Assembly (NCBI RefSeq): GCF_009711975.1
Contig: NZ_VIKW01000021.1
Location: forward strand, 1-64,000
DNA length: 64,000 bases
Direction: 5' to 3'
From: Anabaena sp. UHCC 0204
GTDB lineage: Bacteria; Cyanobacteriota; Cyanobacteriia; Cyanobacteriales; Nostocaceae
The translations under genes were made by a program, and so were the position numbers. This document shows positions 1-9,511 of this stretch, piece after piece. The notes under the pieces are model-generated. The model had not been told where the DNA came from and made no database searches. It saw only the letters and a program-made list of their open reading frames with translations. The first letter of the stretch is position 1; the number at the start of each line of letters is the position of its first letter.

Positions 1-28
1 GGTATTGTTGTTTGAAAAGTAATTATTT

Positions 29-85
29 AAAATCCCTGTTTTTATCCTGTTCATCCTTAAATCCTGGACATCCTGATTCAGACAA
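29..85 (+). repeat. 57-bp dispersed repeat ending at the R-M start codon
   Basis: This stretch is about 91 percent identical (5 mismatches in 57) to positions 33688-33744 on the same strand. It is built around spaced ATCCTG motifs. Its last base is the A of the ATG that starts the restriction-modification gene, so the repeat forms the whole visible leader of that gene. No clear Shine-Dalgarno sequence is seen in it. Confidence 0.75.
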
Positions 86-3000
86 TGTACTTTAATTCAG
101 ATTTAAAGCAAATGAATTTACATAAAATGCAGCCCAGAGAATCATTAAATAAAGCCTTTCTAAAAGTTAAGCCTAACAGAAACGATATTGAACATTTTAA
201 AAAGAATTTGCAAAGCCTAATTGAAAAAATTAACGAAACCGAATCAGAAGAATTTCATAAAAATCTGATTGGCGATTTTTTAAAGAACACATATTATAGT
301 AAAAATTATTTTATTAATACTAAAGGACGAAATGATTTTGTTATTCACAATGGCAAAGATCCTAAAAGCAGTGTTGGTGTAATTCTGGAAGCTAAAAAGC
401 CAACCAACAAAAGCGAAATGCTCAAAGTTGGTAATTTGAATACTAAAGCTTTTCAAGAATTGGTTTTATATTTTCTGCGGGAACATCTGATAGAGAAAAA
501 TATAGAAATTAAATATTTAATAGCTACTAATATCTACGAATGGTTTATTTTTGATGCAAATAGTTTTGATAAAGCATTTATTGAAAATAAAGCCCTAGTT
601 AAGCAATTTACAGATTTTGAAGAAGGAAGATTAACAAGTAAAAAAACAGATTTCTTTTATAAAGAAATTGCTCAAGTTGCTATTGCAGAAATTAAAGACC
701 AAATTCCATTTACACATTTTGATATTCGAGAATATCAGGAATATTTACAACCTGGTGAAAATACCCATAATCATAAATTGATTGCGCTGTTTAAGTTGTT
801 TTCACCATCACATTTATTAAAATTACCTTTTGCGAATGATAGCAATACTCTTGATAAAGGATTTTACAGTGAATTATTACATATTATCGGTTTGACGGAA
901 ACTAAAGAAGGTGGTAAAAAACTCATTCAACGCAAAAAAGAAAATGAGAGAAATCCGGGTTCACTAATTGAAAATGCAATTATCCAACTTGATAGTTTAG
1001 ATAAAATTTCTCGAATAGAAAAACCAGAACAATTTGGAGAAACTTATCAAGAACAACTTTTTAACGTTGGGTTAGAATTAGCAATTACTTGGGTAAATAG
1101 AATTCTATTTTTGAAGTTATTAGAAGCGCAATTAATCAAATATCATAAAAATGATCAGTCGTTGGAATTCTTGAATTTACAGAAAGTCCAAAATTATGAT
1201 GATCTTAACAGTCTTTTTTTCAGCGTATTAGCTCGCAAACAAGATGAAAGAACCGAAAGTGTAAAAAAGATATTTGCTCATGTTCCCTATTTGAATAGTT
1301 CTTTATTTGAACCTACGGATATTGAACAACTAACTATTTTTATAAATAACCTCAGAAATGAGAAACTAGAAATTTTCTCTGCTACTATCTTAAAAGACAA
1401 TAATGGAAAAAAACGAATTGGTGAAATTAATGCTTTAGAATATCTCTTTGAATTTCTCAATGCTTATGATTTTAGTAGTGAAAGTGGGGAAGAAATTCAA
1501 GAAGAGAATAAAAGGTTAATTAATGCGTCTGTACTTGGTTTGATTTTCGAGAAAATTAACGGTTATAAAGATGGTTCTTTCTTTACTCCCGGTTTCATTA
1601 CTATGTATATGTGTCGGGAAACAATTAGAAGAGCGGTTGTACAAAAGTTTAATGAAATTAAAGGTTGGAATTGTGCAAGTATTAATGATTTATATGAAAA
1701 GATAGAAGATAAAAAAGACGCTAATACAATTATCAATAGTTTAAAAATATGTGATCCTGCTGTGGGTTCAGGACATTTTTTAGTTTCTGCTCTCAATGAA
1801 ATTATTGCTATTAAAAGCGAACTAAAGATTTTACTTGATAGGGAAGGTAAAAGATTAAAGGAATATGATATTGAAGTTGTCAATGATGAGTTGATTGTTA
1901 TTGATGAAGATGGATTATTATTTGAATATAATCCTAAAAACAAGGAAAGTCAACGAGTTCAAGAAATGCTATTTCATGAAAAACAAATGATTATTGAAAA
2001 CTGTTTATTTGGTGTAGATATAAATCTAAATTCTGTCAAAATATGTCGGTTGCGGTTATGGATTGAACTTTTAAAAAATGCTTATTATCAAACCGAAAGT
2101 GATTATACAGAATTGGAGACTTTACCCAATATTGATATTAATATTAAATGTGGTAATTCTTTAATTAGTCGTTTTTCTTTAGATACTGATTTGCGAACAG
2201 CTTTAAGTAAAAATAAATGCAGTGTAGAAGCTTATAGAAATGCTATCCAAACTTACCGTAATGCTGAAAATAAAGAGCAAAAACGGGAAATGGAAAAATT
2301 GATTAATGATATTAAAGGTAATTTTAAAACAACTTTACAAGGAAGTGATCTAAATAAAACTAAGTTAAGGAAGTTAGAAGGTGAAGTTTATAATTTAGAA
2401 AATCAAATTTTATTGTTTGAGGAAACAAAAGCTGAGAAAAAAACGCGGGAGAAAAAAATCGCTAAGTTAAAGAATGAGATTGATAAATTAAAAATTAAAG
2501 TTGAAGAAATAGAAAGTGGTAAAATATATGAAAATGCTCTCGAATGGCGTTTTGAGTTTCCTGAAGTTTTGAATAATGATGGTGTTTTTGTTGGTTTTGA
2601 TGTCGTTATTGGAAATCCTCCTTATTTCTCTCTATCTAAAATTAAAGAAAAATATCAAACTGCTTATTTTGAAAATAACTATCAAACTTATACAAAGGGT
2701 TCAGATATTTATTGCTTGTTTTATGAAAAAGGAAGTTGCATTTTAAGAAAAGCAGGTTTTTTAACTTACATTACTTCTAATTCTTGGTTAAAAACTATTT
2801 ATGGTGATTCACTGAAGAAATATTTAATTGAAAATCTGCAACCCCAGACTTTATTAAATATTGAAGATATTCAAATTTTTGAAGAAGCAACTGTTGAATC
2901 AAATATCATAATTTTGAAAAAAGATCACGCTAATGGATTTTTTGATGTTGCTAGTCTAAAAAATAATTATCTTATCGGTTCTTCATTAGAGAAATATTTC

Positions 3001-3870
3001 TATAATAACTGTTTTCAATTTACAATACCTAACACATCAGAATGGATTATAGGTAATGAAGAAAGTGGAAGTTTGAAACAGAAAATAGAACAAATAGGTA
3101 AACAGTTAAAGGATTTTAGAATAACAATAAATTTTGGGATTAAGACAGGATACAATGAAGCTTTTATTATCAATGAGGAAACTAAAAATCAATTAATCGT
3201 TGAAAGTTCTAATTCTGCTGAAATAATTCAGCCAATTTTAAGAGGTAGAGATTTAAAAAAATATAGTTATGAATTCTCAAATCAATGGTTAATATGTACC
3301 TTCCCTAGTTTAGCTTTAGATATTACAAAATATCAAGCTATTATGACCTATTTGGAAAAAATTGGACAAAAAAGATTAGCACAATCTGGTATTCAAGGTA
3401 GTAGAAAGAAGACAAATAATCAATGGTTTGAAACCCAAGATTCTATTGCTTACTGGAAGGATTTTGAAAAACCTAAAATTGTTTGGGGTGAAATTTCTGA
3501 TCAACCTAAATTTGCTTTTGATGATTCTAACTATTATGCTGAAGCTACTACCTTCTTAATGACTGGTGAAAAACTTAAGTATTTGTTAGCAATATTAAAT
3601 TCTAGACTATCACAATGGTATTTTAATCAAATTTCAACTACTACAGGAATGGGTACAAATAGATGGAAAAAGTATAAAATTGAAATACTTCCTATTAAAG
3701 AACCGACAGAAGCTGAAGAATTGTTATTAGAAACATTAGTTGATCAAATTCTCACTGCTAAAAAATTAGGTTTAAAAGCAGATACAACCACATTAGAAAC
3801 AGAAATAGATCAGCTAGTTTATCAACTTTACGAATTAACACCAGAAGAGATTAAAATCATAGAAGGGTAA
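85..3870 (+). CDS. Type IIG restriction-modification protein (nuclease-methyltransferase-specificity in one chain)
   Basis: A 1261-residue single-chain enzyme expected to methylate adenine in its recognition site and cut unmodified DNA. An N-terminal PD-(D/E)xK-like nuclease is suggested by D84 followed by E102-A-K-K. The gamma-class N6-adenine methyltransferase shows the SAM-binding motif I DPAVGSGHF from D557 and the catalytic motif IV NPPY at 844-847. A Lys/Glu-rich helical linker lies near residues 750-810, and the last 350 residues resemble a TaqI-like target-recognition domain. Length and domain order fit Eco57I/MmeI-type IIG enzymes; no separate R, M or S gene adjoins it. The ATG at 85 gives the longest frame; a second ATG at 112 is possible. 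The gene is very A+T-rich, which may reflect horizontal transfer. Recognition sequence cannot be read from the protein. A BREX PglX role is unlikely without partner genes. Confidence 0.87.
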   Translation: MYFNSDLKQMNLHKMQPRESLNKAFLKVKPNRNDIEHFKKNLQSLIEKINETESEEFHKNLIGDFLKNTYYSKNYFINTKGRNDFVIHNGKDPKSSVGVILEAKKPTNKSEMLKVGNLNTKAFQELVLYFLREHLIEKNIEIKYLIATNIYEWFIFDANSFDKAFIENKALVKQFTDFEEGRLTSKKTDFFYKEIAQVAIAEIKDQIPFTHFDIREYQEYLQPGENTHNHKLIALFKLFSPSHLLKLPFANDSNTLDKGFYSELLHIIGLTETKEGGKKLIQRKKENERNPGSLIENAIIQLDSLDKISRIEKPEQFGETYQEQLFNVGLELAITWVNRILFLKLLEAQLIKYHKNDQSLEFLNLQKVQNYDDLNSLFFSVLARKQDERTESVKKIFAHVPYLNSSLFEPTDIEQLTIFINNLRNEKLEIFSATILKDNNGKKRIGEINALEYLFEFLNAYDFSSESGEEIQEENKRLINASVLGLIFEKINGYKDGSFFTPGFITMYMCRETIRRAVVQKFNEIKGWNCASINDLYEKIEDKKDANTIINSLKICDPAVGSGHFLVSALNEIIAIKSELKILLDREGKRLKEYDIEVVNDELIVIDEDGLLFEYNPKNKESQRVQEMLFHEKQMIIENCLFGVDINLNSVKICRLRLWIELLKNAYYQTESDYTELETLPNIDINIKCGNSLISRFSLDTDLRTALSKNKCSVEAYRNAIQTYRNAENKEQKREMEKLINDIKGNFKTTLQGSDLNKTKLRKLEGEVYNLENQILLFEETKAEKKTREKKIAKLKNEIDKLKIKVEEIESGKIYENALEWRFEFPEVLNNDGVFVGFDVVIGNPPYFSLSKIKEKYQTAYFENNYQTYTKGSDIYCLFYEKGSCILRKAGFLTYITSNSWLKTIYGDSLKKYLIENLQPQTLLNIEDIQIFEEATVESNIIILKKDHANGFFDVASLKNNYLIGSSLEKYFYNNCFQFTIPNTSEWIIGNEESGSLKQKIEQIGKQLKDFRITINFGIKTGYNEAFIINEETKNQLIVESSNSAEIIQPILRGRDLKKYSYEFSNQWLICTFPSLALDITKYQAIMTYLEKIGQKRLAQSGIQGSRKKTNNQWFETQDSIAYWKDFEKPKIVWGEISDQPKFAFDDSNYYAEATTFLMTGEKLKYLLAILNSRLSQWYFNQISTTTGMGTNRWKKYKIEILPIKEPTEAEELLLETLVDQILTAKKLGLKADTTTLETEIDQLVYQLYELTPEEIKIIEG

Positions 3871-4001
3871 ACATCACCAATCCCATATCTCTGACTTCTT
3901 TTTTTATGTTATAAATAAATGATAAATTGAGTCAAAGTCCCAGATTTTTTGTTACTGAAATCAAAAACCCAAAACTCAACTATCGTCAGTATTATCTAGA
4001 A

Positions 4002-4073
4002 AGCCCGTGACGAGGATTGAACTCGTGACCTCACCCTTACCAAGGGTGTGCTCTACCACTGAGCCACACGGGC
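4002..4073 (-). tRNA. tRNA-Thr (GGT)
   Basis: The minus strand folds into a complete cloverleaf: seven-pair acceptor GCCCGTG/CACGGGC, D arm GCTC/GAGC, anticodon stem CACCC/GGGTG with loop TTGGTAA (anticodon GGT), and T arm ACGAG/CTCGT with loop TTCAATC. The CCA end is not encoded. The gene stands 85 bp from tRNA-Tyr on the same strand. Confidence 0.95.
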
Positions 4074-4158
4074 AAAATTGAAATTCAATAATTAGGATTT
4101 ATCATGCTGTGAATTATTTAGTTACACAGCATATATAAATCTTAATATCTGTAGGAGA

Positions 4159-4241
4159 TGGGCCGAGCTGGATTTGAACCAGCGTAGGCGTAAACCAACG
4201 GATTTACAGTCCGTCTCCATTAACCACTCGGACATCGACCC
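4159..4241 (-). tRNA. tRNA-Tyr (GTA)
   Basis: The minus strand forms a class II cloverleaf with a long variable arm. The acceptor pairs GGGTCGA with TCGGCCC (one G-T pair). The anticodon stem ACGGA/TCCGT holds loop CTGTAAA, giving anticodon GTA. The T arm is GCTGG/CCAGC with loop TTCAAAT. CCA is not encoded. It lies upstream of tRNA-Thr in the direction of transcription and may be co-transcribed with it. Confidence 0.95.
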
Positions 4242-4352
4242 GTTTTGTCCCACAGTTAACTATAATAGCAGCAGTTCCTGGATTTGACAAGGGGTTAAAG
4301 AAAAGAAATTGTAAAAAATCTAGATTCCTTACAGCAAGACAGTTTCAGAAGT

Positions 4353-6185
4353 TCATTCTATCAGTTCTCCAGTTTCTTGGAGAGCGTGTAAGCGGTGGTA
4401 AATGCCATTTACGCTTAAAAGTTCAGCATGACTACCAACTTCGACAATTTTCCCTTGATCGAGAACCACGATTTTATCAGCTTCCCTCACAGTGCTGAGG
4501 CGATGGGCAATAATAATTGTGGTGCGAGTCCCCTGAATTGAACGCATGGCTAATTGAATAGAACGCTCAGATTCGTAATCTAGGCTAGAGGTCGCTTCGT
4601 CAAAAATCAGTACGTCTGGTTCTACCAACAACGCCCTCGCAATTCCTAGCCGCTGTCTTTGTCCCCCCGATAACCTCACCCCCCGCTCCCCCACAACGGT
4701 GTAATAACCGTGAGGTAGGTGTTCAACTACTTCATCAAGTCTGGCGATTATACAGGCTTCCTGTACCTGTTCCAAGGTTGCATTTGGTCTACCATATTTG
4801 AGATTATCCAAAATAGTTCCGTTGAAAATGTCTACTTCTTGGTGAACAATTGCTAATCTGCGCCTATACTTACCCACATCTAAGGTGCAAATATCTTGAC
4901 TATCAATTAAAATTTGCCCTGTTTGCGGTTCAAAGTAACGCAATATCAACTTGATTAAAGTAGACTTACCAGAACCAGATTTTCCTACTAAAGCAACTGT
5001 TTGATAAGGCTCAATTAACAAGTTAATATCTTGCAAAACTTGCCGATTGCTATCATATCCAAAACTAATTCCAGAAAATTCAATTTTTCCAGAAAATTGA
5101 TATGGTGATTCTGGCTGATTTAATTCTGTTAAAAGTTCATTTGCATCTCTTCCTGATGGTGTTTGTATAAATTCATGAAATCGGATCATTGCGGAATATC
5201 TACGAATAAAAGATTCTGCTAATTTACTGATAGGTTCTAACTCCCCATAAGCCATACTAGAAAGAGTCAATATCATCACAAAATGACCAAGAGAAATTTC
5301 CCCATTTACAGTGGCAGCTAGAGTTAAACATAAAATCATAAAGACGCAAAACTGAATTACAGTTTTTTGCAAAGTAGCCAGTTCCACATAACCTTTATGA
5401 AGACGATAATCAAATACGGTTAATTCTCGATGTAAACGTTGTTTTTGTCGTTCTAGTTCCTGCTGTTCTGTTGCATAAGCTTTAACAGTTTTGATATTAG
5501 TAATTATCTCGGAAGTGCGGCTGTCTGTGTTCTCCATATATTTATCTAGGCGAGTTTCACACAAACTTAACCGCTGCAATTGTTTCCAACTCAAGCTGAG
5601 TATAAATATACAGGAAATCAGCAATAAAACCGCAATTTTCCAATCAATAAAAGCAATGAAGAAAAATATTCCCACCACACACAAGAGTTTAGGAATAAAT
5701 TGTCCAGCAATTTCCGGATAACTCCAGGTGTGGTTAGCAATACCTCTACTTACTCTTCCCCCAATCCTGCCAGGGTTATTTTCATCATAAAATTCTAGTG
5801 GTAAAGTGAGAATTTTAGATATGGCTATTTCACTTTGATTTCGTCGCGCTTTTAAGGCTATATCCCAGTGAAACCATGCTGTTAACCAAGGCTGTGTAGG
5901 CGCTCTCACAACTGTAATGAGGAAGATTAAACCAAGCAATACAGCCAAAGACAAAGTTTGATTAACTGGGTAATTGGTAATATTTGATGAACTGATTATT
6001 ACTCCTTGTATTGCTTTATCCAAAGGTTGATTAGACAAAACATTTAAAATTTGTCCAATTGCATAAGGTACAACTAAATCAATAATTTCGTAAATACCAG
6101 ATACAGTAATACTGAAAATACTCAGTTTCCAGTCAGGACGAAAATAGTTGAGAATATTTCTAAATTGAACCATAATGTATAACAT
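4353..6185 (-). CDS. ABC exporter, permease fused to ATPase
   Basis: A 610-residue half-transporter of the MsbA/HlyB type, expected to dimerise in the inner membrane and export a lipid, peptide or drug; the substrate cannot be inferred. The first 320 residues hold about six membrane segments (ABC transmembrane type-1 domain). The nucleotide-binding domain shows Walker A GKSGSGKST at 401-409, the signature LSGGQRQRLGIARAL, Walker B VLIFDEATSSLD and the H-loop TIIIAHRLSTV. Full family length, no visible damage. The ATG at 6185 is used here; an ATG four codons later (6173) is equally possible. It is a single gene with no adaptor or outer-membrane partner beside it, and the 245 bp between it and the next gene upstream show no clear element. 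Confidence 0.93.
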   Translation of the reverse strand: MLYIMVQFRNILNYFRPDWKLSIFSITVSGIYEIIDLVVPYAIGQILNVLSNQPLDKAIQGVIISSSNITNYPVNQTLSLAVLLGLIFLITVVRAPTQPWLTAWFHWDIALKARRNQSEIAISKILTLPLEFYDENNPGRIGGRVSRGIANHTWSYPEIAGQFIPKLLCVVGIFFFIAFIDWKIAVLLLISCIFILSLSWKQLQRLSLCETRLDKYMENTDSRTSEIITNIKTVKAYATEQQELERQKQRLHRELTVFDYRLHKGYVELATLQKTVIQFCVFMILCLTLAATVNGEISLGHFVMILTLSSMAYGELEPISKLAESFIRRYSAMIRFHEFIQTPSGRDANELLTELNQPESPYQFSGKIEFSGISFGYDSNRQVLQDINLLIEPYQTVALVGKSGSGKSTLIKLILRYFEPQTGQILIDSQDICTLDVGKYRRRLAIVHQEVDIFNGTILDNLKYGRPNATLEQVQEACIIARLDEVVEHLPHGYYTVVGERGVRLSGGQRQRLGIARALLVEPDVLIFDEATSSLDYESERSIQLAMRSIQGTRTTIIIAHRLSTVREADKIVVLDQGKIVEVGSHAELLSVNGIYHRLHALQETGELIE

Positions 6186-6430
6186 TCCAAAGCCCGAAAA
6201 TTAGCCGGGAATACTGATACTACATATCTACTAAATATAGATTACAAAAAGTTCACCCCCTTTGGGGATTTAAAAATAAAAAAGAAGCATCTGATTTTTA
6301 ATTGAAATGTAATTGGCTAAGTAGGTAGATGCTAATAAACCCAAATATGTAATGAACTGTAAATTACCCAAAAGTTTTGGGATTGCTGCGTTTCACTCGC
6401 AATGACATAGTTATAAGTTTTCCCACTTAC

Positions 6431-7207
6431 CTATAATGATCGAGAAAATTCCAGCCGATAACGATATAATGCTACTGGTCGAGAACCTGCGGTAAAATAA
6501 TCAGGATCTTGGGGGGAAAGATAGACTGCGGTTACTTGATCTGCTGTAATGGCTGGAGAGGTGGTGGAAAGTTTTTGATAAGCGGTGGTTGATTCTACAG
6601 AATTAAAATAGGGGCGAGAACCACCTTTAAATAACTGTTGAAAAACTTCTGTAGTGATGAATTGATCATCTGGTGTTGTTTCTGTGACGCGATCGCTTAC
6701 AATGGAAATTAATTGGCGTTCACCACGGAAAAATGTAATTTGACGATTGGGAGATTCAGGATCTACTTTGGATGATAATACAGCTTCATCTCCTAAATAA
6801 GCCCTGGTTAAATTTAAACTATTAAATTCTCTATCAGCTACTAATATTGATGCTTGATTTTTGAGGTTGGGAAAAATTTGTGAACCCGAATTATTTGGTT
6901 TAACTTTCACAAATTTAACTAAAAAACTAATTGGTTGATTTAATTGACTGCGATTACCTTCAAAACCTGGTGTAACTATATCCGGTGCTAAAGGTGCTGC
7001 TAAATCTACTAATGTGCTGGTAACTTTCCACTTACCAGTCATCCATTCAGGATAAACTAAGTCTCCCTTAGCTGGTTTGACTGATGTTAATTTTTCCCAT
7101 TGAGGAAACTTGGCTAAATGTTCGGCTAATTCTCCGGCTTGGGCTTCGTTATTTCCTAAAACCAAGAAAAGCATTAAGCAAAAACTAACAATTAGTTTAA
7201 TTAACAT
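6431..7207 (-). CDS. Secreted cyanobacterial protein, DUF6816-like
   Basis: A 258-residue protein with an apparent Sec signal peptide (hydrophobic residues 3-19, likely cleavage after the AQA near residue 24), so periplasmic or thylakoid-lumenal. The conserved core W-M-T-G-K-W-K-V (near residue 55) and the P-x-T-P-G-F segment recall the DUF6816 family found in cyanobacteria and plastids, where the function is unknown. This assignment is from memory of the family pattern and is moderate. The gene is followed 66 bp upstream by the ChuX/HutX-like gene on the same strand, so they may be co-transcribed. Confidence 0.7.
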   Translation of the reverse strand: MLIKLIVSFCLMLFLVLGNNEAQAGELAEHLAKFPQWEKLTSVKPAKGDLVYPEWMTGKWKVTSTLVDLAAPLAPDIVTPGFEGNRSQLNQPISFLVKFVKVKPNNSGSQIFPNLKNQASILVADREFNSLNLTRAYLGDEAVLSSKVDPESPNRQITFFRGERQLISIVSDRVTETTPDDQFITTEVFQQLFKGGSRPYFNSVESTTAYQKLSTTSPAITADQVTAVYLSPQDPDYFTAGSRPVALYRYRLEFSRSL

Positions 7208-7273
7208 ATTAAAAATCGAGAATTAAAAATTAAATTCCCCTATTTCTTTAAGAATTCGGGGAACTGTTTCAAA

Positions 7274-7681
7274 CTACAAGGTTTCTAGGGCTAAAGGTTG
7301 CCAAATTTCTCCATACTTTTCTTTTAAAACTTGCCAAGCTTCTACTTGTCCTGGTTCGTATTCGCCGGGTTTACCCCATTGTAAAAATATGCTTAATGCA
7401 GGTTTTTCTTCTCCATCTAAAAACCGAATTGCATAGGTGGTAAAGTTCCCTCTTTTGGCTTCCCCTGTTTCAAATTTAACTTTTTGAATCATATCCATAT
7501 TTAAGTGAAATTCAAAGCCTTCGGTGTGCATATTCGCATATTTACCTTTTGGTAATTCGGCGTAAAATAGCTTTTCAATTTTTCCTCTAGCTTCTAAAAC
7601 AGCCGCGCTACTGGTGACAATTAAGCGCAAAGTTCCCAAGGTTTCACAAGCTTCTAAAAATTCTTTCAATGTTGTTGTCAT
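7274..7681 (-). CDS. ChuX/HutX-like heme-utilisation family protein
   Basis: A 135-residue soluble protein with no signal peptide. Its order of strands and the late segment W-G-K-P-G-E-Y-E-P-G-Q-V recall the ChuX/HutX intracellular heme carrier-like family, which is common as a stand-alone gene in cyanobacteria. Members bind heme or related tetrapyrroles, but binding residues cannot be confirmed here. Start ATG at 7681 is the only good choice. It lies between phoH (upstream) and the DUF6816-like gene. The 100-bp spacer toward phoH contains a GGGCGCA hairpin repeat. Function in this organism is inferred only. Confidence 0.6.
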   Translation of the reverse strand: MTTTLKEFLEACETLGTLRLIVTSSAAVLEARGKIEKLFYAELPKGKYANMHTEGFEFHLNMDMIQKVKFETGEAKRGNFTTYAIRFLDGEEKPALSIFLQWGKPGEYEPGQVEAWQVLKEKYGEIWQPLALETL

Positions 7682-7763
7682 AGTTTTTTGTTTTTCAGTT
7701 GCTTATTGTTCAATTTTTGATTTATAGCGTTTTTTTGGATGTAATACAATCCAGAAAGCAAGA

Positions 7764-7782
7764 GGGCGCAGACCCTGCGCCC
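7764..7782. repeat. GGGCGCA/TGCGCCC hairpin repeat abutting the phoH stop
   Basis: A perfect 7-bp inverted repeat with a 5-nt loop. Similar GC-rich hairpins occur at 27836-27854 and 62131-62149, each next to the triplet CTA or TAC. On the minus strand it follows the TAG stop of phoH directly, so it could act as a transcript end or stabiliser, though no T-run follows. Confidence 0.7.
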
Positions 7783-8736
7783 CTACGTTTCGTATTTCTC
7801 ATAGGCAGAAACAATGCGTTGTACTAAAGGATGACGAACCACATCTTTTTGAGAAAATTCGCAAATTGCAATTCCTTCCACGTTTCTTAAAATTTGTAAG
7901 GCTACGTCTAAACCAGATTTTTGATGAGGTGGTAAATCGGTTTGGGTGATGTCACCTGTAATTACCATGCGGGAGTTAAAACCCAATCGGGTTAAAACCA
8001 TTTTCATTTGTGCCGGTGTGGTATTCTGGGCTTCATCAACGATGATAAAGGCGTTATTTAATGTTCGTCCCCGCATATAAGCCAATGGTGCGACTTCGAT
8101 GATTTCCCGTTCGATTAAGTTGGGGACTTTTTCGGGGTCTATAAATTCATTAATGGCATCATAAAGGGGACGTAGATAGGGATTGACTTTTTGCTGTAAG
8201 TCTCCTGGTAAAAAGCCGAGTTTTTCCCCTGCTTCCACTGCGGGACGGGTTAAAATCAGCCGTTCAAATTGATTACTGAGTAGGGCTTGGACAGCGACAA
8301 CTACAGCCAGATAGGTTTTTCCTGTTCCCGCAGGACCAATACAAAAGGTTAAATCACGTCTGCGGAGTGCGTCTATATATTGGCGTTGGTGGAAGGTTTT
8401 GGCGCGAATTTCAAATCCCCGACGGGTTTTGGCGAGGATATCGCGCTGTAAGTCTTGGAGTTGGTCTTCTCTATTGGTGTCTAGGGCTTGACGGGCTGTG
8501 AGAATATCAGCACTGGAGATATTATTACCTTTACTCCACAAATTTTCCAGCGATCGCACTAACCGATTTGCTAATTCAATTTGCTTGGGTGTTCCCGAAA
8601 TTAACAGTTCTTGTCCACGCAGGACTATGTTAGCTCCTGTTTGTTGTGATAGAAACTTGATATTTGCCTCACTATATCCGGCTAGAGCGATCGCACTGGA
8701 CATATTAGGCAGTTGAATGGTGACATCATCTGCCAT
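7783..8736 (-). CDS. phoH: PhoH-like ATPase (PhoH/YbeZ family)
   Basis: A 317-residue cytoplasmic P-loop ATPase of the PhoH/YbeZ family, linked in other bacteria to RNA metabolism and ribosome maturation. Residues 10-65 form a KH-like RNA-binding region. The ATPase core has Walker A GPAGTGKT at 134-141, the R-P-A-V-E-A-G-E-K-L-G-F-L-P-G-D family block, and Walker B IIVDEAQN. Length is normal. It is the last gene of a minus-strand cluster after ffh, rpsP and the KH-domain gene; association with RNA-binding and ribosomal genes supports an RNA role. The 361-bp leader holds a strong hairpin. Its stop codon TAG coincides with the edge of a dispersed GGGCGCA repeat. Confidence 0.93.
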   Translation of the reverse strand: MADDVTIQLPNMSSAIALAGYSEANIKFLSQQTGANIVLRGQELLISGTPKQIELANRLVRSLENLWSKGNNISSADILTARQALDTNREDQLQDLQRDILAKTRRGFEIRAKTFHQRQYIDALRRRDLTFCIGPAGTGKTYLAVVVAVQALLSNQFERLILTRPAVEAGEKLGFLPGDLQQKVNPYLRPLYDAINEFIDPEKVPNLIEREIIEVAPLAYMRGRTLNNAFIIVDEAQNTTPAQMKMVLTRLGFNSRMVITGDITQTDLPPHQKSGLDVALQILRNVEGIAICEFSQKDVVRHPLVQRIVSAYEKYET

Positions 8737-8876
8737 ATTATTCCTGAATGGGGTGAAAAGTTGTTTTTAACAAAATTAATATTTTCCTATTGATTAAATG
8801 TAGGATGAAAATCCTATAATTTTCTATTAATTAGAATTTTTATTATTTGGAAATGGGCTGACAACATTTGCTATTT

Positions 8877-8919
8877 CTTGGCTTGTAAATCCGTAATAAA
8901 CACGGAATTATCAGCCAAG
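8877..8919. other. Nested hairpin in the 8737-9097 spacer before phoH
   Basis: The 361 bp between the KH gene and phoH carry no gene. They contain a two-part hairpin: outer arms CTTGGCT/AGCCAAG (8877-8883, 8913-8919) and inner arms TCCGT/ACGGA. Nearby is a TTTTTAA heptamer tract (about 9056-9083). The hairpin would lie in the phoH leader or mark the end of the ffh-rpsP-KH transcript; no T-run settles this. Confidence 0.45.
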
Positions 8920-9097
8920 ATTTTACAATTTTGTTGTCCCCTGTCTCCGTCTGTCCCAGAATTTAATCTGTTCTCCACTATTTAAACTAACTAGGGCAAT
9001 GCGGTCAAAATAACTAACAATTAAAAACCCTTAAAAAGCTTTTTGAATTTGCTTTTTTAATTTTTAATTTTTAATTTTTAATTCCGATCAAGCTGTA

Positions 9098-9511
9098 CTA
9101 GCGTAAACGTGGTTTAACAACAGGTCTGGGAATATTACTCTCTCTTTCTCTCGATTTGGGTGGTAGTATGCGATCTTCTTGTTCTTCATCAAAAGACATA
9201 CTATCTCGACTTTGGGAACTACTACCGTATATATCCAAGTATACTGATTGCCCAGCTAGTTCTGCTGCGGCGGCAATAACAGTACGAATTGCCTGGATAT
9301 TTCGTCCCCCCCGACCAAACACTTTACCTTTATCTGTGCTGTCAAAAGCAATGCGAACCCAAACCCGCTTGAGGATTTGAGATATTTCACAATCTACGCT
9401 TAAAGATTCTGGAGATTCTAAAAACGGCTGCACAAGAAACTTCACCAGCCCAACATAATTGGGACCGGTTGCTGGGGATTTAATTTCAAGACTATGATGC
9501 GGCTGTTGCAC
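9098..9511 (-). CDS. khpA: KH-domain RNA-binding protein (KhpA/YlqC type)
   Basis: About 137 residues. The single KH domain contains the RNA-binding loop in [14 protein letters not shown] (GxxG near residues 75-85), as in KhpA/YlqC, small RNA-binding proteins usually encoded directly after rpsP. The Arg/Pro/Ser-rich C-terminal tail of about 45 residues is longer than in KhpA of Firmicutes and typical of cyanobacterial homologues. The frame is open further to a TTG at 9523, but GTG at 9511 preceded by ACAGG gives a better start. Either way the start overlaps the end of rpsP by about 20-32 bp, so translation is probably coupled. Confidence 0.88.
   Translation of the reverse strand: MQQPHHSLEIKSPATGPNYVGLVKFLVQPFLESPESLSVDCEISQILKRVWVRIAFDSTDKGKVFGRGGRNIQAIRTVIAAAAELAGQSVYLDIYGSSSQSRDSMSFDEEQEDRILPPKSRERESNIPRPVVKPRLR

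Noticed and set aside
1563-1943. 126-codon frame opposite the first R-M gene
   Set aside because: Low-complexity antisense of a Lys/Glu/Ile-rich coding region, no ribosome site, and the forward gene is clearly real.
85-3870. PglX of a BREX system
   Set aside because: The protein has a nuclease-like D84/E102-A-K-K region and no brx genes are adjacent; type IIG fits better.
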